The position numbers and the translations under genes were made by a program. From Pseudomonadota bacterium (lineage in GTDB: Bacteria > Pseudomonadota > Alphaproteobacteria > Micavibrionales > UBA2020), in contig JAJZTA010000003.1 of NCBI GenBank assembly GCA_021849295.1, positions 62,001-126,000 of the forward strand: a stretch of 64,000 nt of DNA, written 5' to 3'. Positions 37,939 through 46,052 of the stretch are shown piece after piece (positions within the stretch are counted from its first letter, which is position 1; each line of letters starts with the position of its first letter). The notes under the pieces were generated by a model. That model was given only the letters and a program-made list of their open reading frames with translations, ran no database searches and was not told where the DNA came from.

Positions 37939-39627
37939 TTAATTCTCCTGTGACATCCAAGAGCGGATGACGGACACCGTCTCCGCGGGATGGTTTTGCA
38001 CCAGTTCGCTGATCTTTTGCACGGAGGAGGCCTTCACTTTGCCCTCCACCTGCGACATGTCGATCATGGTTTCGAGTTCTTCTCCCTGCGATCCGCCGGG
38101 CGGCGCGGCAAGCTGCGGCGGCATCGCGCCGGCAGGCAGCAGGCCCGCCGTTTCATCCCCGCCGGCCGGCAGACGCGGCGTACTCTCGATCATGTGCAGG
38201 GCGAGCGGACGCAAGACCAGCAGGATGACCAGAACGGCGACGATGCTGAGCGCGAGCGTTTCGGCCATGCTCAGCAGGTCGGACTTCTGAAAGCCCATGA
38301 ACTCCGAAGTGTTCTTGGCCGGCGGCGGCGCGGCCTCTTGCGCGAACTGCATGTTGACGACCTGCACGATGTCGCCGCGCGCGGCGTTGTAGCCGACGGC
38401 GGATTTGACCAGCTCCGTGATCTGGGCGATGGCGGTTTTGCTGAGCGGCACGTATTTTTGCGGCGGCTGCCAGTCGGCAGGCGCGTCCTTGGGTTTTTTG
38501 GCGGTGGTGTCGGGCACGTATTTGCCGTCGACCAGAACCGCGACGGAGAGTTTCTTGATCGTTCCCGTCGCGCGGTGCGTCGTCTGCACGGTTTTGCTGA
38601 TGTCGTAGTTGGTGATTTCGCGGTCCGTGTCGTTCTTGCTGGCAGGCTGCGCGGAATTGTTGTTCGCCGCGCCGTTGTTCGGCAGGCCGGGCAGGTTGGT
38701 CGAGACGGACACCGCGCCGCTGGCGTTTTGCGAAGACGAATTGTCGACATTGCTGCTGGTGTCGGATTGCGTGGAGCGAACGACCTGCCCGTTCGGGTCG
38801 TAGGTCTCGGAATTGCTGCTGATCTGGTCGAAGTCCATCTCCGCCGTCACGTTGGCGCGGACGTTGCCGTAGCCGACGACCCGGCCGACCATGTCCTCGA
38901 TCTGGCGCGCCATGCGCATGTCGTACTTTTCAGTGAGGGAGGCGTTGCTGTCGGCGGAATAGTCGGCGTTGTTGCTGCCTTCGCCTTGCGCCAGAAGGTT
39001 TCCGTCCTGATCGATGATGGCGACGTTTTCGGCCTTGAGGCGCGGTACGGCTGCGGCGATCAGGTGCTGTATAGCGTGGATCTGTTCCGGCGTGATGTCG
39101 GCGGTGTTGCGCAGGTTGAGGAACACGCTGGCGGAAGCGGGCGTTTCGTTGTTGCTGAACAGTTCATGCTGCGGCAAAACGAGCTGGATGCGCGAGCTGC
39201 GGACACCGTCGATGGAATCGACGGTGCGCGCGAGCGCGCCTTCCAGCGCGCGCTGGGCGTCGATGTTCTCTACGAAACGCGTCGTGCCGAAAGCCTGCTT
39301 CTGGTCGAAGATTTCGTAGCCGACCGAACCTTCGGACGGCAGGCCGTCCTCGGCCAGCAGAATGCGCGCCTTGCCGACGTCTTTTTGCGGCACCATCACT
39401 TGCGTGCCGTCGGCGCTGAGTTTGTAGGGTATGTGCGTATTGTCGAGCTTGGCCGCTATCTCCGTTGCGTCGACGGTGGAAAGCTTGCTGTAGAGCAGCG
39501 TCATGCCCGGCGTGTTCGACCGCGCCGCGACGAAAATGAAAAAGACCGCCAGACCGAAGAAGGTCACCAGCATGACCGCAAGGCGGCCCGCCCCCATGTT
39601 TTTTAGCGCTTCAAAAAAAGAATCCAC
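37939..39627 (-). CDS. fliF: Flagellar MS-ring protein FliF
   Basis: This 562-residue MS-ring protein has an N-terminal membrane helix (LAVMLVTFFGLAVFFIFVAA), ring-building motifs (MTLLYSKLSTVDATEIAAKL, GLPSEGSVGYEIFDQ, NYDISKTVQTTHRATGTIKK), a Ser/Asn-rich periplasmic loop, a second helix (LSIVAVLVILLVLRPLALHM) and a C-terminal FliG-binding tail (VKASSVQKISELVQNHPAET). It is the first gene of the minus-strand flagellar operon that ends with the FliK-like gene. Confidence 0.97.
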   Translation of the reverse strand: MDSFFEALKNMGAGRLAVMLVTFFGLAVFFIFVAARSNTPGMTLLYSKLSTVDATEIAAKLDNTHIPYKLSADGTQVMVPQKDVGKARILLAEDGLPSEGSVGYEIFDQKQAFGTTRFVENIDAQRALEGALARTVDSIDGVRSSRIQLVLPQHELFSNNETPASASVFLNLRNTADITPEQIHAIQHLIAAAVPRLKAENVAIIDQDGNLLAQGEGSNNADYSADSNASLTEKYDMRMARQIEDMVGRVVGYGNVRANVTAEMDFDQISSNSETYDPNGQVVRSTQSDTSSNVDNSSSQNASGAVSVSTNLPGLPNNGAANNNSAQPASKNDTDREITNYDISKTVQTTHRATGTIKKLSVAVLVDGKYVPDTTAKKPKDAPADWQPPQKYVPLSKTAIAQITELVKSAVGYNAARGDIVQVVNMQFAQEAAPPPAKNTSEFMGFQKSDLLSMAETLALSIVAVLVILLVLRPLALHMIESTPRLPAGGDETAGLLPAGAMPPQLAAPPGGSQGEELETMIDMSQVEGKVKASSVQKISELVQNHPAETVSVIRSWMSQEN

Positions 39628-39932
39628 CTGACGTCACCTTACTTTGCAGCCATGCCAAAGAAGGGAATCCGAGCGTTTAACAAATAAGCAAAAAACCCAA
39701 ACCCCACATCCTTTAGAGTAATCAATTTTTACGCACTAGGCAAATTTTGCCCAAATCTTTCTTCATCCTTGTGAAGACATGCATTTTTTATGCTAACAGA
39801 CTAACTTTTATAAAGGCATAACAACCGCTTAATTTTTATGGTTATTTTATCCTTCCTGCCGATGTTAACCATTCTTTAACCCTTTGTTTTATAGTACTTT
39901 TTTTCTTGCTTTTATAGGGGGGGAGGTATAAG
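39628..39932. other. AT-rich divergent control region between fliF and a FlaG-like gene
   Basis: This 305-base region holds no gene. Apart from the CtrA-like promoter at 39865-39895 it contains a near-palindrome GGCAAATTTTGCC around 39741-39753 and a TTAAAC half-site near 39675. No sigma-54 (GG-N10-GC) promoter was found before fliF. Confidence 0.6.
39865..39895 (+). promoter_or_regulatory. Perfect CtrA box with -10 element
   Basis: TTAACCATTCTTTAAC at 39865-39880 fits TTAA-N7-TTAAC exactly and includes TTAACCAT. TATAGT at 39890-39895 is the -10. The box covers the -35 position. It faces the leader ORF and FlaG-like gene and may also act on fliF. Confidence 0.7.
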
Positions 39933-40013
39933 ATGAAAGTAGTAGCAGCAGGTTTGCCCGTGGAGGGGTGTATCTGCTTGGATGGGAGCCATAGAATATG
40001 GTCAGTATTGTAA
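39933..40013 (+). CDS. 26-codon leader ORF overlapping the next gene
   Basis: ATG at 39933 follows a very strong Shine-Dalgarno (GGGGGGGAGG, 39917-39926) and encodes MKVVAAGLPVEGCICLDGSH followed by RIWSVL, stop at 40011-40013. It ends 16 bases inside the next gene, which is in another frame and has a weaker site of its own. This suits a translationally coupled leader peptide. A chance frame cannot be excluded. Confidence 0.45.
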   Translation: MKVVAAGLPVEGCICLDGSHRIWSVL

Positions 40014-40465
40014 ACGCAATCGCTTCTGCGCAGAATGCAGCTCTGAAATCGAGTGTTCAGAGCATGGCTTCTGCTGAGCCTGCGCCGCCACCGCCGCTCT
40101 CCAGCATCAATTTCGTCGCTTCCGGCATTCATGTCGATAATTTGCAGAACGTCGCCATTCTTGAATACCGCTCCGCCAGAACCGGAGAGGTGATACGCCA
40201 GTATCCCGACCAGTCGCAGATCGACGCCTTCAAGGCCGCCGAGCGTCTGGCGCAACTGGCGCAGCAGGATCACCAGCAGCAAGCGCATTCTGCCGCGCCC
40301 AGCTTTGCGGCGCCGTCGCGTTCTTCTGGCAGCACGCCCATGTACCATCAAAGCACGGGCGGTTCGGGCGCTTCCACGGCGCCTGTTTCCGTTCCGGCGT
40401 CGGTTTCTTCCGGCAGCGCGGGCGGTTCGTCGTCCGGCGGCAGCACAGTCTCCATTATGGCCTGA
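39998..40465 (+). CDS. FlaG-like flagellar-locus protein
   Basis: This 155-residue protein has a core at 43-92 (GIHVDNLQNVAILEYRSART then GEVIRQYPDQSQIDAF) recalling FlaG proteins, where a TGEVIRQIP motif is conserved. It is followed by a Gln/Ser/Gly/Ala-rich disordered tail. FlaG-type proteins influence filament length. It is divergent from fliF, behind a CtrA-like promoter and a leader ORF, and next to flaF/flbT, which supports a flagellar role. Confidence 0.6.
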   Translation: MVSIVNAIASAQNAALKSSVQSMASAEPAPPPPLSSINFVASGIHVDNLQNVAILEYRSARTGEVIRQYPDQSQIDAFKAAERLAQLAQQDHQQQAHSAAPSFAAPSRSSGSTPMYHQSTGGSGASTAPVSVPASVSSGSAGGSSSGGSTVSIMA

Positions 40466-40564
40466 CGCTGAAAGGCGCGGCTTAATCTTTTATTTTTTGG
40501 GCGGATTTTCTCGAAGTCTGACGCGTGCGCGCAGGGCGCAAAAGCACGTCTTTACTGCGGGATA

Positions 40565-41023
40565 TCAGGCGATGCTGTCCGAGGCCACTTTGGCTTCGGG
40601 AGGCTGCGTATGCTTCGCGGACGCTGCGGCATCGGGCTTTTTCATCAGTCCCGCGGCGATGCAGCGGTTGATGTTGATCAGAACCTGAAACTTGTCCGCT
40701 TGCGTATCCACGAGGATTTCCTGCGTGTGCTTGAACACGAAGAAGGCGAGGGACGCCACGTTGTTTCTGAGGCCCTGCGGCAGGTGATGGTCCGGATTGT
40801 CCATGTCGCTGACGAAGAGCTGCCAGAGCTTCTGGTTGTGGTTGAGTATCTCGCCGAGCTCCTCAAGACCGACTTTTTCCCCGCCCTGCAGGCGGTTGGC
40901 GAGGTTTTCAAGCTTCTGCGCGGCTTGCAGGAGAACGGTCGCCTCCATCGTGCGCTGGTCGGTTGCGGTGGCGATTTTGACGTAGGCGCCGGCGGCCTGG
41001 GAATAGGGGTTTTTATTTGACAT
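40565..41023 (-). CDS. flaF: Flagellin synthesis regulator FlaF
   Basis: This 152-residue protein has the FlaF pattern: NPYSQAAGAYVKIATATDQR, TMEATVLLQAAQKLENLANR, LNHNQKLWQLFVSDMDNPDH and LPQGLRNNVASLAFFVFKHT. FlaF is required for flagellin production and works with FlbT, whose gene overlaps it by 11 bases. The C-terminus has an Ala/Pro extension. Confidence 0.92.
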   Translation of the reverse strand: MSNKNPYSQAAGAYVKIATATDQRTMEATVLLQAAQKLENLANRLQGGEKVGLEELGEILNHNQKLWQLFVSDMDNPDHHLPQGLRNNVASLAFFVFKHTQEILVDTQADKFQVLININRCIAAGLMKKPDAAASAKHTQPPEAKVASDSIA

Positions 41024-41399
41024 TTTCTAGCATCTCCCTTTCGTGTTCCATGAGGTGTCGTGCTTCTTTCAGCGCCTTGTAATATTCCCCGTCGAGGATG
41101 TGCATGCTGATTTTGGCGAAGAAAAGAGCTGTCGACGGCACGGCCTTCTGGATGCTGTTCACAAGGGCGAAATAGGCTTTGTGCAGCTCGTCCGGCTTAT
41201 CGGAGATGTACATGAGTTGAACGGTGAAATAGATCTTTTTGCAAGGGCTGTCGGCGTCCTTTTCGGTCATGATGTCCTTTTCACGCAGAATGGGCGACGA
41301 ACCTTCGATATGAAGGCGCGTACGCGTGTCATCGTTCGTGATGAGGGCGCTGCCGATAATCAGCCGTTCATTGGGTTTCAGATCTATAATCAGAGCCAT
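41013..41399 (-). CDS. flbT: Flagellin mRNA regulator FlbT
   Basis: This 128-residue protein fits FlbT throughout: IDLKPNERLIIGSALITNDD, IYFTVQLMYISDKPDELHKA, AYFALVNSIQKAVPSTALFF and ISMHILDGEYYKALKEARHL. FlbT binds the flagellin mRNA leader and controls its stability and translation. Overlaps flaF by 11 bases; the two form a unit apart from the main flagellar operon. Confidence 0.94.
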   Translation of the reverse strand: MALIIDLKPNERLIIGSALITNDDTRTRLHIEGSSPILREKDIMTEKDADSPCKKIYFTVQLMYISDKPDELHKAYFALVNSIQKAVPSTALFFAKISMHILDGEYYKALKEARHLMEHEREMLENVK

Positions 41400-41471
41400 G
41401 AGATTCTCTCCGGTCTACAAAAATTGACGAGTTTCTTTCGCCATCTCAGCTTACTTCCAGTATCTCACGAG

Positions 41472-41491
41472 ATGGTTAACAAAATAATAAC
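41472..41491. promoter_or_regulatory. CtrA-like half-site between flbT and map
   Basis: ATGGTTAAC at 41472-41480 is the reverse complement of the TTAACCAT half-site, and TTAA-N7-ATAAC follows at 41476-41491. It could control flbT-flaF, whose start is 73 bases away on the minus strand. Confidence 0.4.
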
Positions 41492-41550
41492 AGATTTTCC
41501 TTGTTTTCGGGGCTGATCGCGCCCAATTTACCGGATAGAAGGTGTCCTTT

Positions 41551-42387
41551 ATGATGACGAAGAAAGAAAAATTTACATATAACGAAGACGGTGAGGAACG
41601 CGCCGACGGCATTCCGCTGCACGGCCCCGAAGATTTCGCGGGCATGCGCAAGGCGGGCAGGCTGGGCGCGGAAGTGCTGGATTTCATCACTCCCTATGTG
41701 CAGCCGGGCGTGACGACAGATCATCTCGACCAGTTGTGCGACGAATATACGCGCGATCACGGCGCGATCTCGGCGCCGCTCAACTACCGCGGCTTTCCCA
41801 AGTCGATCTGCACGTCGGTCAATCACGTGGTCTGCCACGGCATTCCGGGCCCGAAGGTGCTGGAGGACGGCGACATCGTCAACATCGACGTCACCGTCAT
41901 TCTCGACGGCTGGCACGGCGACACCAACCGTACGTTTTACGTCGGCGACAAAGTCTCGACCAAGGCGAAGCTGCTGATCGACGCGACCTACGAGGCGATG
42001 ATGCTCGGCATCGAGGCGGTGAAGCCCGGCGCGACGCTCGGCGACATCGGCCACGCCATCCAGACCTACGCCGAGGGTAAAAGATTTTCCGTCGTGCGCG
42101 ATTTCTGCGGCCACGGCATCGGCAAAATTTTCCACTGCGCGCCGTCCGTTTTGCACTACGGCGAGCCGGGCACGGGGCTGGTGCTGAAGCCCGGCATGTT
42201 CTTCACCATCGAGCCTATGATCAACGCCGGCGGCTGGGAAACGAAAATTCTCGGCGACGGGTGGACGGCGGTGACGAAAGACCGCTCGCTCTCCGCGCAG
42301 TTCGAGCATTCTCTCGCCGTGACGGAAACGGGCTACGAGATCTTCACGCTCTCGCCCAAGGGGTATACGAAGCCGCCGTATGAATGA
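41551..42387 (+). CDS. map: Methionine aminopeptidase, type I
   Basis: This 278-residue metallopeptidase removes the N-terminal Met of nascent proteins. Metal ligands and signatures are visible: YRGFPKSICTSVNHVVCHGI, GDIVNIDVTVILDGWHGDTN, FCGHGIGKIFHCAPSVLHYG and FFTIEPMINAGG. The ATG at 41551 was preferred to the GTG at 41542 because AAGG at 41539-41542 then has normal spacing. Followed after 13 bases by radC. Confidence 0.96.
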   Translation: MMTKKEKFTYNEDGEERADGIPLHGPEDFAGMRKAGRLGAEVLDFITPYVQPGVTTDHLDQLCDEYTRDHGAISAPLNYRGFPKSICTSVNHVVCHGIPGPKVLEDGDIVNIDVTVILDGWHGDTNRTFYVGDKVSTKAKLLIDATYEAMMLGIEAVKPGATLGDIGHAIQTYAEGKRFSVVRDFCGHGIGKIFHCAPSVLHYGEPGTGLVLKPGMFFTIEPMINAGGWETKILGDGWTAVTKDRSLSAQFEHSLAVTETGYEIFTLSPKGYTKPPYE

Positions 42388-42400
42388 TGGCCTGTGACGT

Positions 42401-43129
42401 ATGACATCTCCCGCCGCAAAAACCGCACCTGATAAAAGCAAGGCGCCGCCGCACCATACGGGCCACCGCGACCGCCTGCGCGAGCGGTTTTTGAAGTCCG
42501 GCCTCGACGGGGTGCAGGACTACGAGCTGCTCGAAATCATCCTGTTCTCCGCCATTCCGCGCCGCGATGTCAAGCCGCTGGCGAAACAGTTGCTGCAGGA
42601 GTTTGGCGGCATCTCCGGCGTGCTGAACGCCTCGGCCGCCGACCTGCAAAAGGTCAAGGGCATGAGCGAAAACGCCGCCGTTCTGTTCAAGGCCGTGCAG
42701 GGGCTGACGCAAAAGATGCTGATTGCCGACATTGGCAAGAAGCCCGTTTTAAGTTCGTGGCAAAAGCTGATCGACTATTGCCATGTCGCCATGGCGCACG
42801 AAAAGCGCGAGCATTTCCGCGTTCTGTTTCTCAACCGCAAAAACCAGCTGATCGCCGATGAGGTGCAGCAGGTGGGTACGGTCGACCACACGCCGGTTTA
42901 TCCGCGCGAGATCGTCAGGCGCGCGCTGGAGCTGGGCGCGACGGCGCTGATCCTCGTCCACAACCATCCGAGCGGCGACCCCCGCCCGAGCGATCCCGAC
43001 ATCGCGATGACGCAAGAGATTATCCGTGCCGCCGCGGCGCTCGACATTCTTGTGCACGACCATCTGATCATCTCGCAGAACGGGCATGTCAGTTTCAAGT
43101 CTCTCGGGATTTTGAATTTCACAGCCTAA
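42401..43129 (+). CDS. radC: RadC/DUF2466 JAB-domain protein
   Basis: This 242-residue protein has an N-terminal helix-hairpin-helix-like region (DYELLEIILFSAIPRRDVKP, LNASAADLQKVKGMSENAAV) and a JAB/MPN domain with LVHNHPSGDPRPSDPD, the zinc-binding motif. The molecular role of RadC is still not settled in the family. It ends overlapping the convergent MaoC gene by 4 bases. Confidence 0.94.
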   Translation: MTSPAAKTAPDKSKAPPHHTGHRDRLRERFLKSGLDGVQDYELLEIILFSAIPRRDVKPLAKQLLQEFGGISGVLNASAADLQKVKGMSENAAVLFKAVQGLTQKMLIADIGKKPVLSSWQKLIDYCHVAMAHEKREHFRVLFLNRKNQLIADEVQQVGTVDHTPVYPREIVRRALELGATALILVHNHPSGDPRPSDPDIAMTQEIIRAAAALDILVHDHLIISQNGHVSFKSLGILNFTA

Positions 43130-43587
43130 GCTGCTTTGCGCGGCACAAAGACGACGGCCTCCATTTCCATGACCGTTTCGCCGTTCTGGTTGGTAACGGT
43201 GTTCTTGGTGCGCATGAGGCCGCGCGCCGGATATTTTGCCGAGGCGCGCAGTTCGGTAATTTCGATGGTGAGGGAGAGAAGATCGTCAGGACGCACGGAG
43301 CGCGGCCAGTTGATGTTCTCGACGGCGCGGCCCACCATGCCGCCTTCCATTTCCGGCGTCGCGGTGACGATCATGCGCATGGCAAGGCAGGCGGTATGCC
43401 AGCCGCTCGCCACCAGCTCGCCGAAAACCGTGTCCTTCGCTTTGACGGGATCGGTATGGAAGTCCTGTGGGTCGTACTGTTTGCCGAAAGCGATGATGTC
43501 TTCTTGCGTCACCCTTTGCGGCCCTGCGGCAAATTTTTGTCCGACCGCCAAGTCCTCATAGGTGATAAAGTTTTTCTGATCTGCCAT
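43126..43587 (-). CDS. MaoC-like hot-dog dehydratase
   Basis: This 153-residue protein has the MaoC/R-specific hydratase fold: FITYEDLAVGQKFAAGPQRV, FGKQYDPQDFHTDPVKAKDT (with the Asp-x4-His-type catalytic pair in YDPQDFHTD) and GELVASGWHTACLAMRMIV. It probably hydrates enoyl-CoA or a related thioester. The start at 43587 (MADQKNF) is chosen because a diverged duplicate of exactly this N-terminus occurs at 44848-44904. Its 5' end is the left edge of the tandem duplication. Confidence 0.9.
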   Translation of the reverse strand: MADQKNFITYEDLAVGQKFAAGPQRVTQEDIIAFGKQYDPQDFHTDPVKAKDTVFGELVASGWHTACLAMRMIVTATPEMEGGMVGRAVENINWPRSVRPDDLLSLTIEITELRASAKYPARGLMRTKNTVTNQNGETVMEMEAVVFVPRKAA

Positions 43588-43647
43588 TCGCCCATTATAT
43601 TCTTTTATAATCAATAAGTTAATATTTTTATTAATTTCATAACATTA

Positions 43648-43675
43648 TTGACGTTATAGTATGTTTATGTATAAT
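43648..43675 (+). promoter_or_regulatory. Strong sigma-70-type promoter, copy 1
   Basis: TTGACG (43648-43653), 16-base spacer, TATAAT (43670-43675), 32 bases before the first HELGH gene. The same promoter with the same spacing recurs at 44966-44993. Confidence 0.75.
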
Positions 43676-43707
43676 AATCATTCATTATTTTTTAGTCGGA
43701 GCAGTTC

Positions 43708-44742
43708 ATGCAGTTCATGCGGCTCATGTGGCACATGCGGAAATCATTGCCACGGGAATTCAATAAAACGGCGGCCGCGGCGCAGGCGGCTTTTCCAGTG
43801 CAACTGAAAAGACTGACCGTCCTGCTTGTGCCGACATCGACGACGCCGCTTTACGTTGCGCCGGCCGTTGCGGAGAAACTGACGCAGGATACTGCCGGCG
43901 TTAAAAAGGCCGTTGCGGCTTTGAATGTCAGCATGCAGAAGAAAAACTGGGTGGGGCTTGCGGATAGATATAAAGAGGTGGCCGGCACGAAAGTCAATCT
44001 GATCGCCCTGAACGGCAATGATTTTCAGAAGGCTTTTCGCGAAGGCGATACCAAGGGAATGTGGGCGCTTTATGTCCTTGATCATGAATTGGGACATCAT
44101 GTGACCAAGAAGGGTTTGGGATATTTGAGCGGACAAGTAAGGGAAAGCTCTGCCGATGCCTATGCCGCGCTGCGTCATATTCAGCGCTTTGGGAAACACA
44201 CAGTGTTTGCAATCGACAAGGCGGAGCGCATGAGCGCAAACATCGTTTTGCAAGCGGATACGGCGCATTATACGACGGATACGATAGAACGGGCCGTTCG
44301 GGTTGCCGAAGAAACGGACATTTCAAAACTCTCGTTGCGGGAGACGGCGGCGCTGGCACAAAAGATAGCTGATGAAGCGCATCTGGGTGAAAGGACACTC
44401 AAAAAAATCCGCACAGCGTACCGCCCCGTCAATCGTCTGTATCGGAAGCAGATAGGCGCCGGAGCTGCCGGTTTCGATGATCTCCCCGCACAGGACGGAG
44501 CCTGCGACCTTATTTGCCGCGCGATCCTTGCCGTTATGCGGGATCACGCGGAAGATGCCGATATTTTCAGGGCTGGAAAGCGCTTCCTGACAAGCTATGT
44601 CGGGGAATTTATGCAGCGCAGCGCGAAAACGGATGCTTTCTACGGATCTGCGCTGGATTTTCTCGACAGCGGGGAAACGAAAGCCCTCTATCCGGCACCA
44701 CGCAAGGCAGGCGTTTCTCGCGTTGCCGGAAAGAAAATTTGA
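43708..44742 (+). CDS. HELGH metallopeptidase-like protein 1
   Basis: This 344-residue cytoplasmic-looking protein has no signal peptide. The zinc-protease motif HELGH is at 126-130 (LYVLDHELGHHVTKK), with a downstream ESSADAYAALRH (Glu146, Asp150), the pattern of gluzincins whose third ligand is Glu or Asp in ExxxD. Flanking helices (LRETAALAQKIADEAH, DADIFRAGKRFLTSYVGEFM) are shared with the paralogue at 45027. I recognise no named family. The N-terminus carries an extra nine residues (MQFMRLMWHM) made by a short CATG-rich expansion; without it the protein begins like its paralogue. Own promoter. Substrate unknown. Confidence 0.75.
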   Translation: MQFMRLMWHMRKSLPREFNKTAAAAQAAFPVQLKRLTVLLVPTSTTPLYVAPAVAEKLTQDTAGVKKAVAALNVSMQKKNWVGLADRYKEVAGTKVNLIALNGNDFQKAFREGDTKGMWALYVLDHELGHHVTKKGLGYLSGQVRESSADAYAALRHIQRFGKHTVFAIDKAERMSANIVLQADTAHYTTDTIERAVRVAEETDISKLSLRETAALAQKIADEAHLGERTLKKIRTAYRPVNRLYRKQIGAGAAGFDDLPAQDGACDLICRAILAVMRDHAEDADIFRAGKRFLTSYVGEFMQRSAKTDAFYGSALDFLDSGETKALYPAPRKAGVSRVAGKKI

Positions 44743-44752
44743 GGCGATTGCC

Positions 44753-44843
44753 ATGACCGGGTCTGCGAAGAAATTCCATTATGCCTCGCAAAAACAGGCT
44801 GAACCGGTTTTTTGATTTCGCACGCGAAGTGGTGCAGGTGTAG
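44753..44843 (+). pseudogene. Remnant of the 5' end of a HELGH gene 3 copy
   Basis: MTGSAKKFHYASQKQAEPVF then stop, and in the next frame FDFAREVVQV. Together these match the start of the third gene (MTHPAKKNVEPVFDFDAEVA): AEPVF-(shift)-DFAREVVQV against VEPVFDFDAEVARV. An extra T in a T run (TTTTTT against TTTTT) causes the shift. It ends at the duplication junction. Confidence 0.75.
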
Positions 44844-44847
44844 TGGT

Positions 44848-44904
44848 AAATTTCTGCCCGACGGTGAGGTCTTCGTAAGTGATGAAATCTGTTTTGTTCG
44901 TCAT
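44848..44904 (-). pseudogene. Remnant of the MaoC N-terminus at the duplication junction
   Basis: The minus strand from 44904 encodes MTNKTDFITYEDLTVGQKF, against MADQKNFITYEDLAVGQKF in the intact MaoC gene. Similarity stops after KF, where the sequence switches to the gene 3 remnant. The frame runs on briefly into unrelated codons. Confidence 0.8.
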
Positions 44905-44965
44905 ATGGGGATTATATTCTTTTATAATCAATAAGTTAATACATTTTTTTATTTTCATAATATTA

Positions 44966-44993
44966 TTGACGTCATTTTCATATTATGTATAAT
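44966..44993 (+). promoter_or_regulatory. Strong sigma-70-type promoter, copy 2
   Basis: TTGACG (44966-44971), 16-base spacer, TATAAT (44988-44993), 33 bases before the second HELGH gene. The promoter hexamers are fully conserved between the two copies although the spacers differ. Confidence 0.75.
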
Positions 44994-45026
44994 AACTACT
45001 AATCATTATTCGGTCGGGAGCGGGGC

Positions 45027-46043
45027 ATGAAAAAATCACTGGTGCAGGAATTCAACGCAACATCCGCAGCCGCGCAAGCGGCCTTTCCCAGGCAGCTGGA
45101 GCGGCTGGTCGTTTTGCTGGTGCCGACGTCGGATACGCCGGTTTACGTGGCTCCAGCCGTTGCCCGCACACTGAGCAAAAATATCTCAAGCGTGAAGAAC
45201 GCCGTTGCAAGGTTTTCTTACAAGATGCAGAAGCAAGGCTGGGCCGGATTTGCGAACAGAAGCGAATATGTGGGCGGCGCGAACGTCAACCTGATCGCCC
45301 TCAAAGGAAACCTGCCGGGCACCTTTTACAAGAGCTGCACGAAAGAGATGCGCGAGCTTTTCGTGCTCGACCACGAGTTGGGGCATCACGTGACCAAAAA
45401 AGGAAACGGCTGGTATAGCGGCGAGATGAAGGAAAGCTCCGCCGACGCCTTCGCCGTGCTGCGCCATGTCCAGCGCTTCGGCAAAGATACGCTCTTTATC
45501 AAAAGGCGCGGCAACATTGTGGCGAAGAATATCGTCTTGCACGGCGATACCGCGCATTACACGACGGATACGATTCATGGCGCCCTGAAGGTTGCCGCAG
45601 AGCGCGACATTTCAAAACTTTCACTGGAGGAGACCGCCGCGCTGGCGCAGGAAATCGCCGATGACACCGTTCTGGATGTAAAAACGGGCCTCAAAGTCCG
45701 TCAGGCCTATTTTCCTGTCTATCAGGCCTGCCGTCAGCAGATCGGCGGTGTTTATGAAGTTGTCGATAAAATTTGCGAGCGCGACGGCAAGGCCTATGAC
45801 CTTTTCTGCCGCAAGACCGTCGCCGTGATGCGGGCGCATGCGTCCGATGCCGACATTTTCAGGGCGGGCAAGCGCTTCCTCGCAGGCTATCCGCCCTTCG
45901 TGAAATTCATGAAGAAGCAGGCGAAAACGGACGCGTTCTATAAAGACGCGCTGGATTTCCTCGCCAAAGGGCCGCAGATGCCCGTCAACGACGACAAACC
46001 GCCCGTCCGCGCGCCGCAGCGTCCGCAAATCGTCTACAAATAA
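45027..46043 (+). CDS. HELGH metallopeptidase-like protein 2
   Basis: This 338-residue paralogue of the protein at 43708 carries HELGH at 116-120 (LFVLDHELGHHVTKK), Glu136 and Asp140 in ESSADAFAVLRH. Nearly every block of protein 1 has a counterpart: MKKSLVQEFNATSAAAQAAF, LLVPTSDTPVYVAPAVA, DTAHYTTDTIHGALKVAAER, LSLEETAALAQEIADD. The tail differs (PVNDDKPPVRAPQRPQIVYK). It has a good GGGAGCGGGG site before the ATG. No signal peptide. Probably cotranscribed with the gene at 46053. The function is unknown; a peptidase role rests on the motif. Confidence 0.75.
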   Translation: MKKSLVQEFNATSAAAQAAFPRQLERLVVLLVPTSDTPVYVAPAVARTLSKNISSVKNAVARFSYKMQKQGWAGFANRSEYVGGANVNLIALKGNLPGTFYKSCTKEMRELFVLDHELGHHVTKKGNGWYSGEMKESSADAFAVLRHVQRFGKDTLFIKRRGNIVAKNIVLHGDTAHYTTDTIHGALKVAAERDISKLSLEETAALAQEIADDTVLDVKTGLKVRQAYFPVYQACRQQIGGVYEVVDKICERDGKAYDLFCRKTVAVMRAHASDADIFRAGKRFLAGYPPFVKFMKKQAKTDAFYKDALDFLAKGPQMPVNDDKPPVRAPQRPQIVYK

Positions 46044-46052
46044 GGATCCCGC

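Larger units (their letters stand above)
43531..44843. repeat. Tandem duplication, unit 1
   Basis: Unit 1 runs from inside the MaoC gene (its first 19 codons), over a shared promoter region and the first HELGH gene, to a remnant of the 5' end of the third HELGH gene. It corresponds part by part to unit 2 (44848-46121). Shared intergenic stretches include an almost identical ATTATATTCTTTTATAATCA segment followed by AATAAGTTAATA. Confidence 0.85.

Noticed and set aside
39628-39720. Sigma-54 promoter before fliF (TTGGCATGGCTGCAAAG on the minus strand)
   Set aside because: The GG and GC elements are separated by 7 bases instead of 10, so it does not fit a -24/-12 promoter.
41542-41550. GTG start of map at 41542
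   Set aside because: Its codon overlaps the only ribosome binding site; the ATG at 41551 has correct spacing.
43708-44742. Reading the duplicated HELGH genes as a toxin-antitoxin or mobile element
   Set aside because: The genes are about 340 codons each, with no small partner gene, no recombinase and no flanking inverted repeats; a simple tandem duplication explains the layout.
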